Below, in pieces: positions 27,316 to 33,741 of a stretch of 64,000 nucleotides of DNA; position 1 is the stretch's first letter, and each line of letters starts with the position of its first letter. Made by a program: the position numbers and the translations under genes. The notes beneath the pieces were generated by a model. That model worked only from the letters and a program-made list of their open reading frames with translations, had not been told where the DNA came from and made no database searches. Source of the stretch: Nocardia neocaledoniensis. GTDB lineage: Bacteria; Actinomycetota; Actinomycetes; Mycobacteriales; Mycobacteriaceae. Where the stretch lies: contig NZ_QGTL01000009.1 of NCBI RefSeq assembly GCF_003182135.1, positions 124,001 to 188,000 on the forward strand. The letters run 5' to 3'.

Positions 27316-27888
27316 GTGGGCGACACGCTGCGCGTAGGCGAAGAACTGGGACTGGGACAGTCCCTGACCGGCGGTGCGTACACCCTGGCCCTGCAGCCGG
27401 ACGGCAACCTGGTGCTGTCCGAGCCCGACGGCAACGTCGTGTGGGCCGCTATGACTCATGGGCAGGACGTGCAGCGCGCGGCCCTGCAGAACGACGGCAA
27501 CTTCGTCGTCTACAAGGGCGACGGCTCGGCCGCCTGGTCGACCGAGACCAACGGCAAGAACGTCGAGCGCCTCGTGGTGCAGCCCGACCGCAACGTCGTG
27601 CTGTACGGCACCGACGGCTCGGTCGCGTGGGCCACCGCCACCAACACCGACAACCCGCTGCCCGCCCCGGCCCCCGAGCCGGAGCCGGTCGCGGCCGCCC
27701 CGGTCGCCGAAGAGGTGCCCCCGCCGCCGCCCGCCGCGCAGACCTACACGGTCGAGCCGGGCGACACCCTGTGGGCCATCTCCGAGCGCTTCTACGGCGA
27801 CGGCAACCGCTACCAGGAGATCGCGGCGGCGTCCGGCATCGACAACCCGGACCTGATCAACGCGGGCCAGGTTCTCACCATCCCGTGA
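27316..27888 (+). CDS. B-lectin (mannose-binding) plus LysM domain protein
   Basis: 190 residues from GTG 27316 with GAAAGGA 5 bases upstream. Residues ~1-110 form a bulb-type lectin domain with three QxDxNxVxY-type repeats: LQPDGNLVLSE (last position altered), QNDGNFVVY and QPDRNVVLY. A Pro/Glu/Ala linker leads to a C-terminal LysM domain (YTVEPGDTLWAISERFYG). Similar proteins in mycobacteria bind mannose. No signal peptide is visible, so export would need another route. It probably links mannosylated glycans with peptidoglycan. Confidence 0.88.
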   Translation: MGDTLRVGEELGLGQSLTGGAYTLALQPDGNLVLSEPDGNVVWAAMTHGQDVQRAALQNDGNFVVYKGDGSAAWSTETNGKNVERLVVQPDRNVVLYGTDGSVAWATATNTDNPLPAPAPEPEPVAAAPVAEEVPPPPPAAQTYTVEPGDTLWAISERFYGDGNRYQEIAAASGIDNPDLINAGQVLTIP

Positions 27889-27924
27889 CGACCTAGCCGC
27901 GGCGCTCCATCGCCTACGCAACGA

Positions 27925-27960
27925 GAACGGCCCCGAGGCAACAGCTTCGGGGCCGTTCTT
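27925..27960. terminator. Bidirectional terminator between lectin gene and rpsR
   Basis: GAACGGCCCCGA (27925-27936) pairs with TCGGGGCCGTTC (27947-27958) around a ~10-base loop, with TTCTTCG following. It separates two convergent genes. Confidence 0.82.
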
Positions 27961-27971
27961 CGCTCTGCGTC

Positions 27972-28226
27972 CTAGCGGCTGGTGAAGGGCAGCAGCGCCA
28001 TCTCGCGCGCGTTCTTCACCGCGACGGCGACCTGACGCTGCTGCTGCGGGGTCAGGCCGGTGACCCGGCGGCTGCGGATCTTGCCGCGGTCGGAGATGAA
28101 GGTGCGCAGCAGGTTGACGTCTTTGTAGTCGACGACCTCGATACCCGCGGCGATCAGCGGGTTCTTCTTCGGCTTGCGGCCCTGCTCGGCGCGTGCCTTC
28201 TTGGACGGTGCTCGCTTCACTGCCAT
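27972..28226 (-). CDS. rpsR: 30S ribosomal protein S18, zinc-independent (C-) paralogue
   Basis: 84 residues (KNPLIAAGIEVVDYKDVNLL, RRVTGLTPQQQRQVAVAVK), with no cysteine, so it is the C- form that needs no zinc. It is the last gene of the leftward cluster rpmB-rpmG-rpsN-rpsR. The same gene order forms the zinc-starvation operon of mycobacteria (rpsR2 etc.). It would replace the zinc-type S18 in alternative ribosomes. Confidence 0.95.
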   Translation of the reverse strand: MAVKRAPSKKARAEQGRKPKKNPLIAAGIEVVDYKDVNLLRTFISDRGKIRSRRVTGLTPQQQRQVAVAVKNAREMALLPFTSR

Positions 28227-28258
28227 GTGATGTTCCTTCTCACGAGTTCAGTGGGTCT

Positions 28259-28564
28259 CTACCAGCTCGATTTGTGGACCCCGGGGAGCTCGCCCCGGTG
28301 GGCCATCTCGCGCACTCGAACACGGGAGAGGCCGAACTTCCGGAGATGACCGCGTGGTCGGCCATCGGCTGCATCCCGATTGCGCAATCGTACCGGACTC
28401 GCGTCGCGTGGCTGTTTGCGCAGTTCCGCCTGGGCGGCCGCGCGCTCGTCGTCGCCGGTGCCCGGCCTGCGGATGAGCTCCTTGAGTTCGGCGCGGCGCG
28501 CCGCGTACCGCTCGACGATCGCCCGGCGCTGCTCGTTGCGGGCGATTTTCGACTTCTTCGCCAT
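28259..28564 (-). CDS. rpsN: 30S ribosomal protein S14, zinc-independent (C-) paralogue
   Basis: 101 residues, the long cysteine-free S14 type (MAKKSKIARNEQRRAIVERY, RPRGHLRKFGLSRVRVRE, ending LPGVHKSSW). The short zinc-binding S14 has CxxC pairs, which are absent here. The start codon overlaps the stop of rpmG by one base (TGATG), which implies coupling. It belongs to the zinc-responsive alternative ribosomal set. Confidence 0.96.
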   Translation of the reverse strand: MAKKSKIARNEQRRAIVERYAARRAELKELIRRPGTGDDERAAAQAELRKQPRDASPVRLRNRDAADGRPRGHLRKFGLSRVRVREMAHRGELPGVHKSSW

Positions 28565-28734
28565 CAGCGCTCCTCGCGGAAGTCGACGTGCTTGCGCACG
28601 ACGGGGTCGTACTTGCGCAGCACCAGCCGGTCGGGGTCGTTGCGCCGGTTCTTGCGGGTGACATAGGTGTAGCCGGTGCCCGCGGTGGACTTGAGCTTGA
28701 CGATCGGCCGGATGGCGGTGGTCTTCGAGGCCAT
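28564..28734 (-). CDS. rpmG: 50S ribosomal protein L33, zinc-independent (C-) paralogue
   Basis: 56 residues: MASKTTAIRPIVKLKSTAGT, then YTYVTRKNRRNDPDRLVLRK and a charged end DFREER. It lacks the CxxC pairs of zinc-binding L33. AGGAGC precedes ATG. It lies 8 bp downstream of rpmB and overlaps rpsN by one base, so the four genes form one operon. Confidence 0.95.
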   Translation of the reverse strand: MASKTTAIRPIVKLKSTAGTGYTYVTRKNRRNDPDRLVLRKYDPVVRKHVDFREER

Positions 28735-28742
28735 GGGTGCTC

Positions 28743-28979
28743 CTAGATCTTGTCGCCGCGGGCGCGGATGCGAGCTACGACAGCCTCGATCCCGTCCCGG
28801 TCGATGGTCTTGATGCCCTTGGCGGAGACCGTCAGCGTGATGCGGCGGCCCTCGCTGGGCAGGTAGTAGGTCTTGCGCTGGATGTTGGGGTTCCAGCGCC
28901 GGTTGGTGCGCCGGTGCGAATGCGAGACGGCTTTTCCGAAGCCGGGCTTGCGACCGGTGACCTGGCAGTGGGCCGACAT
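28743..28979 (-). CDS. rpmB: 50S ribosomal protein L28, zinc-independent (C-) paralogue
   Basis: 78 residues: MSAHCQVTGRKPGFGKAVSH, RRWNPNIQRKTYYLPSEGRR. Only one cysteine remains at the N-terminus, where the zinc form has a CxxC, so this is the C- paralogue. It is the first gene of the leftward operon; GGGAGG stands before ATG. A Zur-like box lies about 20-37 bp upstream of the start, so zinc starvation probably induces it. Confidence 0.95.
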   Translation of the reverse strand: MSAHCQVTGRKPGFGKAVSHSHRRTNRRWNPNIQRKTYYLPSEGRRITLTVSAKGIKTIDRDGIEAVVARIRARGDKI

Positions 28980-28998
28980 GCGACCTCCCTCCATGGAT

Positions 28999-29016
28999 AT
29001 GACAACCATTTTCGAC
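28999..29016 (-). promoter_or_regulatory. Zur-like box for rpmB operon
   Basis: Read leftward the sequence is GTCGAAAATGGTTGTCAT, close to the actinobacterial Zur pattern TGAAAATnATTnTCA. It lies just upstream of rpmB. The match is by eye; the regulatory role is inferred from the ribosomal-protein content. Confidence 0.65.
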
Positions 29017-29053
29017 AATGGATATTCCAGACTGTACCGTTGCCCCTACGTCT

Positions 29054-29070
29054 AATGAAAATCGTTATCG
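29054..29070 (+). promoter_or_regulatory. Zur-like box for the COG0523-rpmE2-rpmF operon
   Basis: AATGAAAATCGTTATCG matches the mycobacterial Zur consensus (TGAAAAT-centred imperfect palindrome). It lies 14 bp upstream of the GTG start of the COG0523 gene, where it could block transcription or initiation when zinc is plentiful. AT content is locally high. Confidence 0.75.
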
Positions 29071-29083
29071 AAAGGGGTATCGG

Positions 29084-30388
29084 GTGCTGGACCAGTCCGA
29101 CCGGAGAACGCCCGTCGTGCTGCTCGCCGGTTTCGCCGGACCCGCCATGACCGGCGTCGAGCACATCGCGGCGGTGCTGAGCGAGGACCCGGGCACCGTT
29201 GTGGTGCACCACGACCTCGCCGAACTGCGCGAAGGCGTGGTGCGCCGCACGGTGCGCACCGCGGGCGCCGTCACGACCACCGTGCTGGAACTGGCGCACG
29301 GCTGCGTGTCGTGCACGCTGCGCGCCGACCTGCTGCCGATGCTGTGCACGCTGGCCGCGCGCGAGCACGTCCACCGCATCGTGCTCGCGCTGGATCCGGC
29401 CATCGAGGCCGAGGCGCTGTGCCACGCGATCGAGACCGTCGAGGTCACCGGGGTCGCCGACCGGGTCGACGGACCCGCGGGCCGCAATGTCCGGATCGAG
29501 GCCGTTTTGACCTGCCTCGACGGGCAGAACTGGCTGGCCGACGCGACCGGCGACGAGGCGCTGGCCGACCGCGGCCTCGCCGCGGCCGACGACGAGCGCA
29601 CCGTCGCCCAGGTGGCCGTCGGCCAGGTCGACTTCGCCGATGCCCTGGTGGTGCTGACCGCCGGGGTCGACGCCCTGGAGCGTGAGCGGCTCGACGCCGT
29701 GCTCGCCAGGATGGCGCCGGGCGCGCCGATCGCCTGGCTCGACGATCTCGCCGCCCTCGACGCGGTGGAACTCGGCGCCCTGCTGACCAGGATCCCCGCC
29801 GACGCGCGCCGGGGCCGGATCTTCGACGCGCACGCCCCGCTGCTGCGCGGTCAGCCGCCGCTGACCACCGAGCACGGCGTCACGCTCATCGAATTCGCCG
29901 CGCGCAGGCCGTTCCATCCGCTGCGGCTGCACGACGCGCTCGACGTGCTGTTCGACGGCGTCGTCACCGCGCGCGGCCGGATCTGGCTGGCCACCCAGCC
30001 GGATCAGGTGGTGTGGCTGGAGTCGGCGGGCGGTGGCCTGCGGGTCGGTGGCGCGGGCCGCTGGCTGGCCGCCATGAGTGCCGAGGAACAGGCCGACGCG
30101 GATCCGGACCGGCGGGCGATGGCCGCGCTGCGCTGGGACGAGCGCTTCGGCGATCGCGATGTGTCGCTGGTGATCCTGGCCCATGACGCCGACCCGGCCG
30201 AGATCCGGCACGCCCTGCACTGGGCGCTGGTGGAGGACGACGAGCTGCTGCTGGTCGACCGCGCGCCGGAGCGAGTCGCGCTGTGGGAGGACCCCTTCGG
30301 CGACTGGCACGAAGACCCCTGCGCCGACCCGGCCGAGGCTCCCGCCGCGGCGAGCGAGCGCACCAACCGAAAAGGAGATACAGCATGA
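29084..30388 (+). CDS. COG0523/CobW-family protein with degenerate P-loop (Rv0106-like)
   Basis: 434 residues from GTG 29084 with AGGGG upstream. Overall layout follows COG0523 metallochaperone GTPases: an N-terminal G domain, then a CobW_C-like domain (RRPFHPLRLHDALDVLFDG, GRIWLATQPDQVVWLES). The Walker A position reads LLAGFAGPAMTG, lacking the GK[ST] core, and the metal motif is HGCVSC rather than CxCC. From memory, Rv0106 of M. tuberculosis shows the same features and is also Zur-controlled beside rpmB. Nucleotide binding is therefore doubtful. It overlaps rpmE2 by 4 bp (ATGA). Confidence 0.85.
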   Translation: MLDQSDRRTPVVLLAGFAGPAMTGVEHIAAVLSEDPGTVVVHHDLAELREGVVRRTVRTAGAVTTTVLELAHGCVSCTLRADLLPMLCTLAAREHVHRIVLALDPAIEAEALCHAIETVEVTGVADRVDGPAGRNVRIEAVLTCLDGQNWLADATGDEALADRGLAAADDERTVAQVAVGQVDFADALVVLTAGVDALERERLDAVLARMAPGAPIAWLDDLAALDAVELGALLTRIPADARRGRIFDAHAPLLRGQPPLTTEHGVTLIEFAARRPFHPLRLHDALDVLFDGVVTARGRIWLATQPDQVVWLESAGGGLRVGGAGRWLAAMSAEEQADADPDRRAMAALRWDERFGDRDVSLVILAHDADPAEIRHALHWALVEDDELLLVDRAPERVALWEDPFGDWHEDPCADPAEAPAAASERTNRKGDTA

Positions 30389-30651
30389 AAGCGGGCATCC
30401 ACCCCGACTACCACCCGGTCGTGTTCGAGGACGCGAGCACCGGCAAGCAGTTCCTGACCAGGTCGACCGCGACCAGCGATCGCACCGTCGAATGGTCCGA
30501 CGGCAACACCTATCCGCTGCTGATGGTCGACGTCACCGCGGATTCGCACCCGTTCTGGACCGGCGCGCATCGCGTGCTCGACGCGCAGGGCCGGGTCGAG
30601 AAGTTCGAGCGCAAGTACGGCAAGCGCACCCGCGCGGGCAAGGAGGGCTGA
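30385..30651 (+). CDS. rpmE2: 50S ribosomal protein L31 type B (zinc-independent)
   Basis: 88 residues: MKAGIHPDYHPVVFEDASTG, HPFWTGAHRVLDAQGRVEKF. The type B insertion is present and the CxxC of type A is absent. GGAGATACAGC precedes ATG, whose first bases overlap the COG0523 stop. Under low zinc it replaces RpmE and frees zinc. Confidence 0.96.
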   Translation: MKAGIHPDYHPVVFEDASTGKQFLTRSTATSDRTVEWSDGNTYPLLMVDVTADSHPFWTGAHRVLDAQGRVEKFERKYGKRTRAGKEG

Positions 30652-30654
30652 GCG

Positions 30655-30828
30655 ATGGCGGTTCCCAAGCGCAGGATGTCGCGGTCGAACACCCGCAGCA
30701 GGCGGTCACAGTGGAAAGCGGAAGTGCCGCAGCTGGTTCCGGTGACGGTCGGCGGCGTGGAGTACAAGGTGCCGCGCCGCATCATCGGCGCGGTCCGAAA
30801 AGGGTTGATCGACCCGGCGAAGATCTGA
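30655..30828 (+). CDS. rpmF: 50S ribosomal protein L32, zinc-independent paralogue
   Basis: 57 residues: MAVPKRRMSRSNTRSRRSQW, then VPVTVGGVEYKVPRRII and LIDPAKI. It has no cysteine pairs. It starts 3 bp after rpmE2 and is the third gene of the rightward zinc-responsive operon. A very strong hairpin follows. Confidence 0.95.
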   Translation: MAVPKRRMSRSNTRSRRSQWKAEVPQLVPVTVGGVEYKVPRRIIGAVRKGLIDPAKI

Positions 30829-30837
30829 GAGTGCTGA

Positions 30838-30885
30838 CACCGAGGCGGGGCCGCGACCATGATGGTCCGCGGCCCCGCCTCGGTG
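30838..30885. terminator. Strong terminator hairpin after rpmF
   Basis: An 18-bp perfect stem CACCGAGGCGGGGCCGCG/CGCGGCCCCGCCTCGGTG encloses a 12-base loop. It lies between the convergent rpmF and the small leftward gene and can serve both. The T-tract is weak. Confidence 0.85.
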
Positions 30886-30893
30886 CTAAATGT

Positions 30894-31118
30894 TCAGCCT
30901 TCGCGCTCGGCCAGTTCGACCAGGGCGGCGGCGAGCTGGAAGAACTTGTTGCTGCCCAGGTCGGCGATGGTCTTGATCTTGAGCGCGTCGAGCAGCTGCT
31001 TGTCGTGCGCCTCGGTGAGGCCGGCCAGGGCCGACGGCGGCGCGGCGAGGATTTCCTTCAGCGTCTTGTTCTCGAACTCCTTGTCGAGAACTTTGTCGAG
31101 CACCACGTTGACGGCCAT
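30894..31118 (-). CDS. Small conserved helical protein, function unknown
   Basis: 74 residues: MAVNVVLDKVLDKEFENKTL, KEILAAPPSALAGLTEAHDK, LLDALKIKTIADLGSNKFFQ. The pattern of short helices with a KIKTIADLGSNKFFQLA turn resembles helix-hairpin-helix-like small proteins of actinobacteria. AGGAGTTCGC precedes ATG. It stands alone, convergent with the rpmF operon. I do not know its role. Confidence 0.75.
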   Translation of the reverse strand: MAVNVVLDKVLDKEFENKTLKEILAAPPSALAGLTEAHDKQLLDALKIKTIADLGSNKFFQLAAALVELAEREG

Positions 31119-31570
31119 GCGAACTCCTTCGAACGAACCTCTTGGATGTGCCGGGCGAGACGGAAAGCGCCCGGGGCGACGATAACCCGCGCGACGGCGG
31201 TGTGGGGGCCGAACGCGCCGTCGGCGCCGGGTTCGGTGGCCACGGCTGTCCAGGGGCCTTGCTTCGGCCGGATCGTGCCTGTTCAGGGCCCTGCGGCGGG
31301 GGAGTGGCAATCGCGTGGTTACTGATGTGACACGGGCCACTTGGGCCGAATCGGCCGCCGTGCTTGCGGAGGGATTGCTGACCGTCGAGTAACCGACCTG
31401 TGGTTTGTTTTGTAGCACAAGAAAATTCCGGAACGACTGATGCGGAGTCCTTGCCGGATATGTACTCTCGTGCACGAGGGCGGGTTCTCCGATGAGGAGA
31501 ACCCGCTCATCGCCACTTCAGGGCCTGTTTCCGGCGCCGAATCCCCCGATGTTTCCGGGCAAACCGGACG
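31119..31570. other. Intergenic region between small helical gene and cvn operon, with hairpin
   Basis: About 450 bp without a convincing gene. It holds the promoter of the 30894-31118 gene on its left. On its right is an inverted repeat GCGGGTTCTCC/GGAGAACCCGC (31480-31490 with 31496-31506) that is probably the terminator of the leftward conservon operon. The middle (31380-31470) is AT-richer (TTTGTTTTGTAGCACAAGAAAATTCC). Confidence 0.5.
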
Positions 31571-32362
31571 TTAGCTGATCAGCGCGCGCCGACGGTCCGC
31601 GGGCGGGGCGGGCGTCTCGGCGGTATCGCGGCGATCCGGTGCGATGAGGACCGCGGTGATCGGGATCGTCAGCCCCATCGAGCCGATGACGAACATCGGG
31701 AACACGAGGTCGAACAGCGGCAGCCCGGACGGAATCCGGCCGCCCGCGTCGAGCGAGAACTCCAGCGCGGCGACGGCCGTGTAGTACACCGCGCCGACGC
31801 CGATCCCGAACAGCAACGACACCACCACCCGCAGCCACACCGGGCGCACCACCTGGGCGGCCCACAGCGTCGCCGTGGACAGCGCCATCGACAGCAGCAC
31901 CGAAACCCCGATGAGGCCCAGCGTTTCGTCGACCGAACCCTGCACGGTGAGCGCGTCCAGCGTGAGATACGTGGACAGGCCGACACTCAGGCCGGTCGTC
32001 AGGCCCGCGACCACCAGGCGCGGCAGTTGCGGCGTTCGACCGCTGATCAGCAGCCCGGCGAGCACCCCGACCACGGCGATGGCCAGGGCCGACGCGCCGA
32101 GCGCCACGTTGTATCGCATCGTCGTGTCGTGCACGCGGATGCCGAGCAGGGCCACCGAATTCGCCAGCCAGATCCCGACTCCACCGAGCGAGACCGCGGC
32201 CATCGTCAGCCAGATCATCCGGAATCGCAGCGAATACTTCGCATGCCGGATGCACGCGAACGCCACCAGCGCGCCGAGCGCCGACAGGTCGTACGCGAGC
32301 CAGGCGACGCCGGTACCGCGGCCGAAGGTCTCGGCGTCGGCCCCGGCGAGCAGCTCAACCAC
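31571..32362 (-). CDS. Multi-pass membrane protein (MHYT-like) attached to conservon
   Basis: 263 residues with about seven membrane helices (GALVAFACIRHA, MIWLTMAAVSLGGVGIWLAN, ALAIAVVGVLAGLLI, LIGVSVLLSMALSTATLWAA, VFPMFVIGSMGLTIPITAVL). The layout resembles MHYT-type sensory membrane domains, in which paired His/Met near the outer face may bind metal or gas. Its start overlaps the end of cvnD by 8 bp, so it belongs to the conservon operon. The sensory role is inferred. Confidence 0.7.
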   Translation of the reverse strand: MVELLAGADAETFGRGTGVAWLAYDLSALGALVAFACIRHAKYSLRFRMIWLTMAAVSLGGVGIWLANSVALLGIRVHDTTMRYNVALGASALAIAVVGVLAGLLISGRTPQLPRLVVAGLTTGLSVGLSTYLTLDALTVQGSVDETLGLIGVSVLLSMALSTATLWAAQVVRPVWLRVVVSLLFGIGVGAVYYTAVAALEFSLDAGGRIPSGLPLFDLVFPMFVIGSMGLTIPITAVLIAPDRRDTAETPAPPADRRRALIS

Positions 32363-32978
32363 GCCGCCCTGCCTCCTCGAACTGCTGCGGCTCGAGCTGA
32401 GCGATGGCGTACTCGGTCACCGCGGCCAGCGCCTGCCTGACCTCGACGGCGTTGCGCGCGTCGATGTCGACGATCGGGATGCCCTCGCGCACCGAAAGCG
32501 CCTCGCGCAGTTCCGCGATCGGGAAGCGTGGCGCGTTCGGGAACCGGTTGACCGCGATCAGGAACGGCAGGCCACGCGCCTCGAAGAAGTCGACCGCCGC
32601 GAAACTGTCCTCCAGCCTGCGGGTATCGATCAGCACCACCGCGCCGATGGCGCCGCGGATGAGGTCGTCCCACATGAACCAGAACCGCTTCTGGCCCGGC
32701 GTGCCGAACAGGTACAGCACCAGGTTGCCAGGCAGCACGATGCGGCCGAAGTCCATGGCGACGGTGGTCGTCTCCTTCTCCGGCGTCTCGGCGAGATCGT
32801 CGATGCCGTCGGAGAAGTGGGTCACCATCGCCTCGGTGCGCAGCGGAACGATCTCCGACACCGCCCCGACGAATGTGGTTTTGCCCGCGCCGAATCCGCC
32901 GGCCACGACGATCTTGGTCGACGCGACCCGCTGATCGGGTGCCGGCGGTCGCATGCCCTCAGAGGCCACGGAGTCCAC
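32355..32978 (-). CDS. cvnD: Conservon ATP/GTP-binding protein (CvnD)
   Basis: 207 residues, Ras-like small GTPase fold. The P-loop is VAGGFGAGKTTF, the switch II/G3 region YLFGTPGQKRFWFMWDD, and the G4-like segment AVNRFPNAP. This is the fourth component of actinobacterial conservons, thought to work as a prokaryotic G-protein with the sensor kinase-like CvnA. It overlaps the DUF742 gene. GTG 32969 and ATG 32954 are alternative starts. Confidence 0.92.
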   Translation of the reverse strand: MDSVASEGMRPPAPDQRVASTKIVVAGGFGAGKTTFVGAVSEIVPLRTEAMVTHFSDGIDDLAETPEKETTTVAMDFGRIVLPGNLVLYLFGTPGQKRFWFMWDDLIRGAIGAVVLIDTRRLEDSFAAVDFFEARGLPFLIAVNRFPNAPRFPIAELREALSVREGIPIVDIDARNAVEVRQALAAVTEYAIAQLEPQQFEEAGRRG

Positions 32979-33330
32979 GCAAAGTCCTCTCCATCAGTGA
33001 TCGGCGTTCGTCGTAGCTCGCCTGCTCGGTCAGCGTCGAATGCATTCGGAGAATCCCGCCGACAACGAGATCGCCGATCATCACCCGGACCATACCCAGT
33101 GGGCGTCCGAGGTATGCCGCGATTTCGGCGACAGAGAGCCGATGTGTGCCAAGACGCACGATTTCGGTCCGCAGATCCCCGGCGGGCCACTCCAGGTGCG
33201 CGGTATAGGAGACCGTTTCCACGACTGCCTCGAGCGGCAGCGCGATGGCGGGCTCGGTCCGGCCGGAGGTCAGGGCGTAGGGCCTGACCCGGGTAGTCGG
33301 CCGGTGTTCTGATCCGTACGGGCTCGACAT
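32959..33330 (-). CDS. cvnC: DUF742 protein (CvnC)
   Basis: 123 residues, winged-helix-like DUF742: RVRPYALTSGRTEPAIALPL, VRLGTHRLSVAEIAAYLGRP and MVRVMIGDLVVGG. It is the third component of the conservon. It starts 6 bp after cvnB and overlaps cvnD by 20 bp if the longer CvnD is right. It probably mediates protein or DNA contacts within the complex. Confidence 0.93.
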   Translation of the reverse strand: MSSPYGSEHRPTTRVRPYALTSGRTEPAIALPLEAVVETVSYTAHLEWPAGDLRTEIVRLGTHRLSVAEIAAYLGRPLGMVRVMIGDLVVGGILRMHSTLTEQASYDERRSLMERTLRGLRGL

Positions 33331-33336
33331 CTCACC

Positions 33337-33741
33337 TCAGCCGGCGGTGCGGGCGGTGGCGGTGACCGCCGAGCCCACCCGGTCGACGAGCAACGCCATC
33401 TCGTAGCCGATGCGGCCGATGTCGTGGCTCTTGTTGGCCAGAACCGCCAGGTGCGAGCCGTTTCCGACGCTCATCACCAGCAGGTACCCGCGCTGCATCT
33501 CGACGATCGACTGCATCACCTTGCCGCCGTCGAACAGGTGCGCGGCACCCGCCGACAGGCTCGCCAGGCCGGCGGTCACCGCGGCCAGCTGCTCGGCCCG
33601 GTCCGCGGGTAGGTGCGGACTGGTCGCCTGCAGCAGCCCGTCGGCCGAGACCAGGACCGCGTGCGAGACGCCGGGCACGTCCCGGGTGAAGCGGGCGACC
33701 AGCCAGTTCAGATTCTCGTCCGTAGGGTGCGCGTTGCTCAT
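33337..33741 (-). CDS. cvnB: Roadblock/LC7 domain protein (CvnB)
   Basis: 134 residues, single Roadblock/LC7 domain: NWLVARFTRDVPGVSHAVLV, DGLLQATSPHLP, GKVMQSIVEMQRGYLLVMSV. Roadblock proteins act as regulators of small GTPases, consistent with CvnD next door. Its ATG overlaps the cvnA stop (ATGA), so translation is coupled. Confidence 0.94.
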   Translation of the reverse strand: MSNAHPTDENLNWLVARFTRDVPGVSHAVLVSADGLLQATSPHLPADRAEQLAAVTAGLASLSAGAAHLFDGGKVMQSIVEMQRGYLLVMSVGNGSHLAVLANKSHDIGRIGYEMALLVDRVGSAVTATARTAG

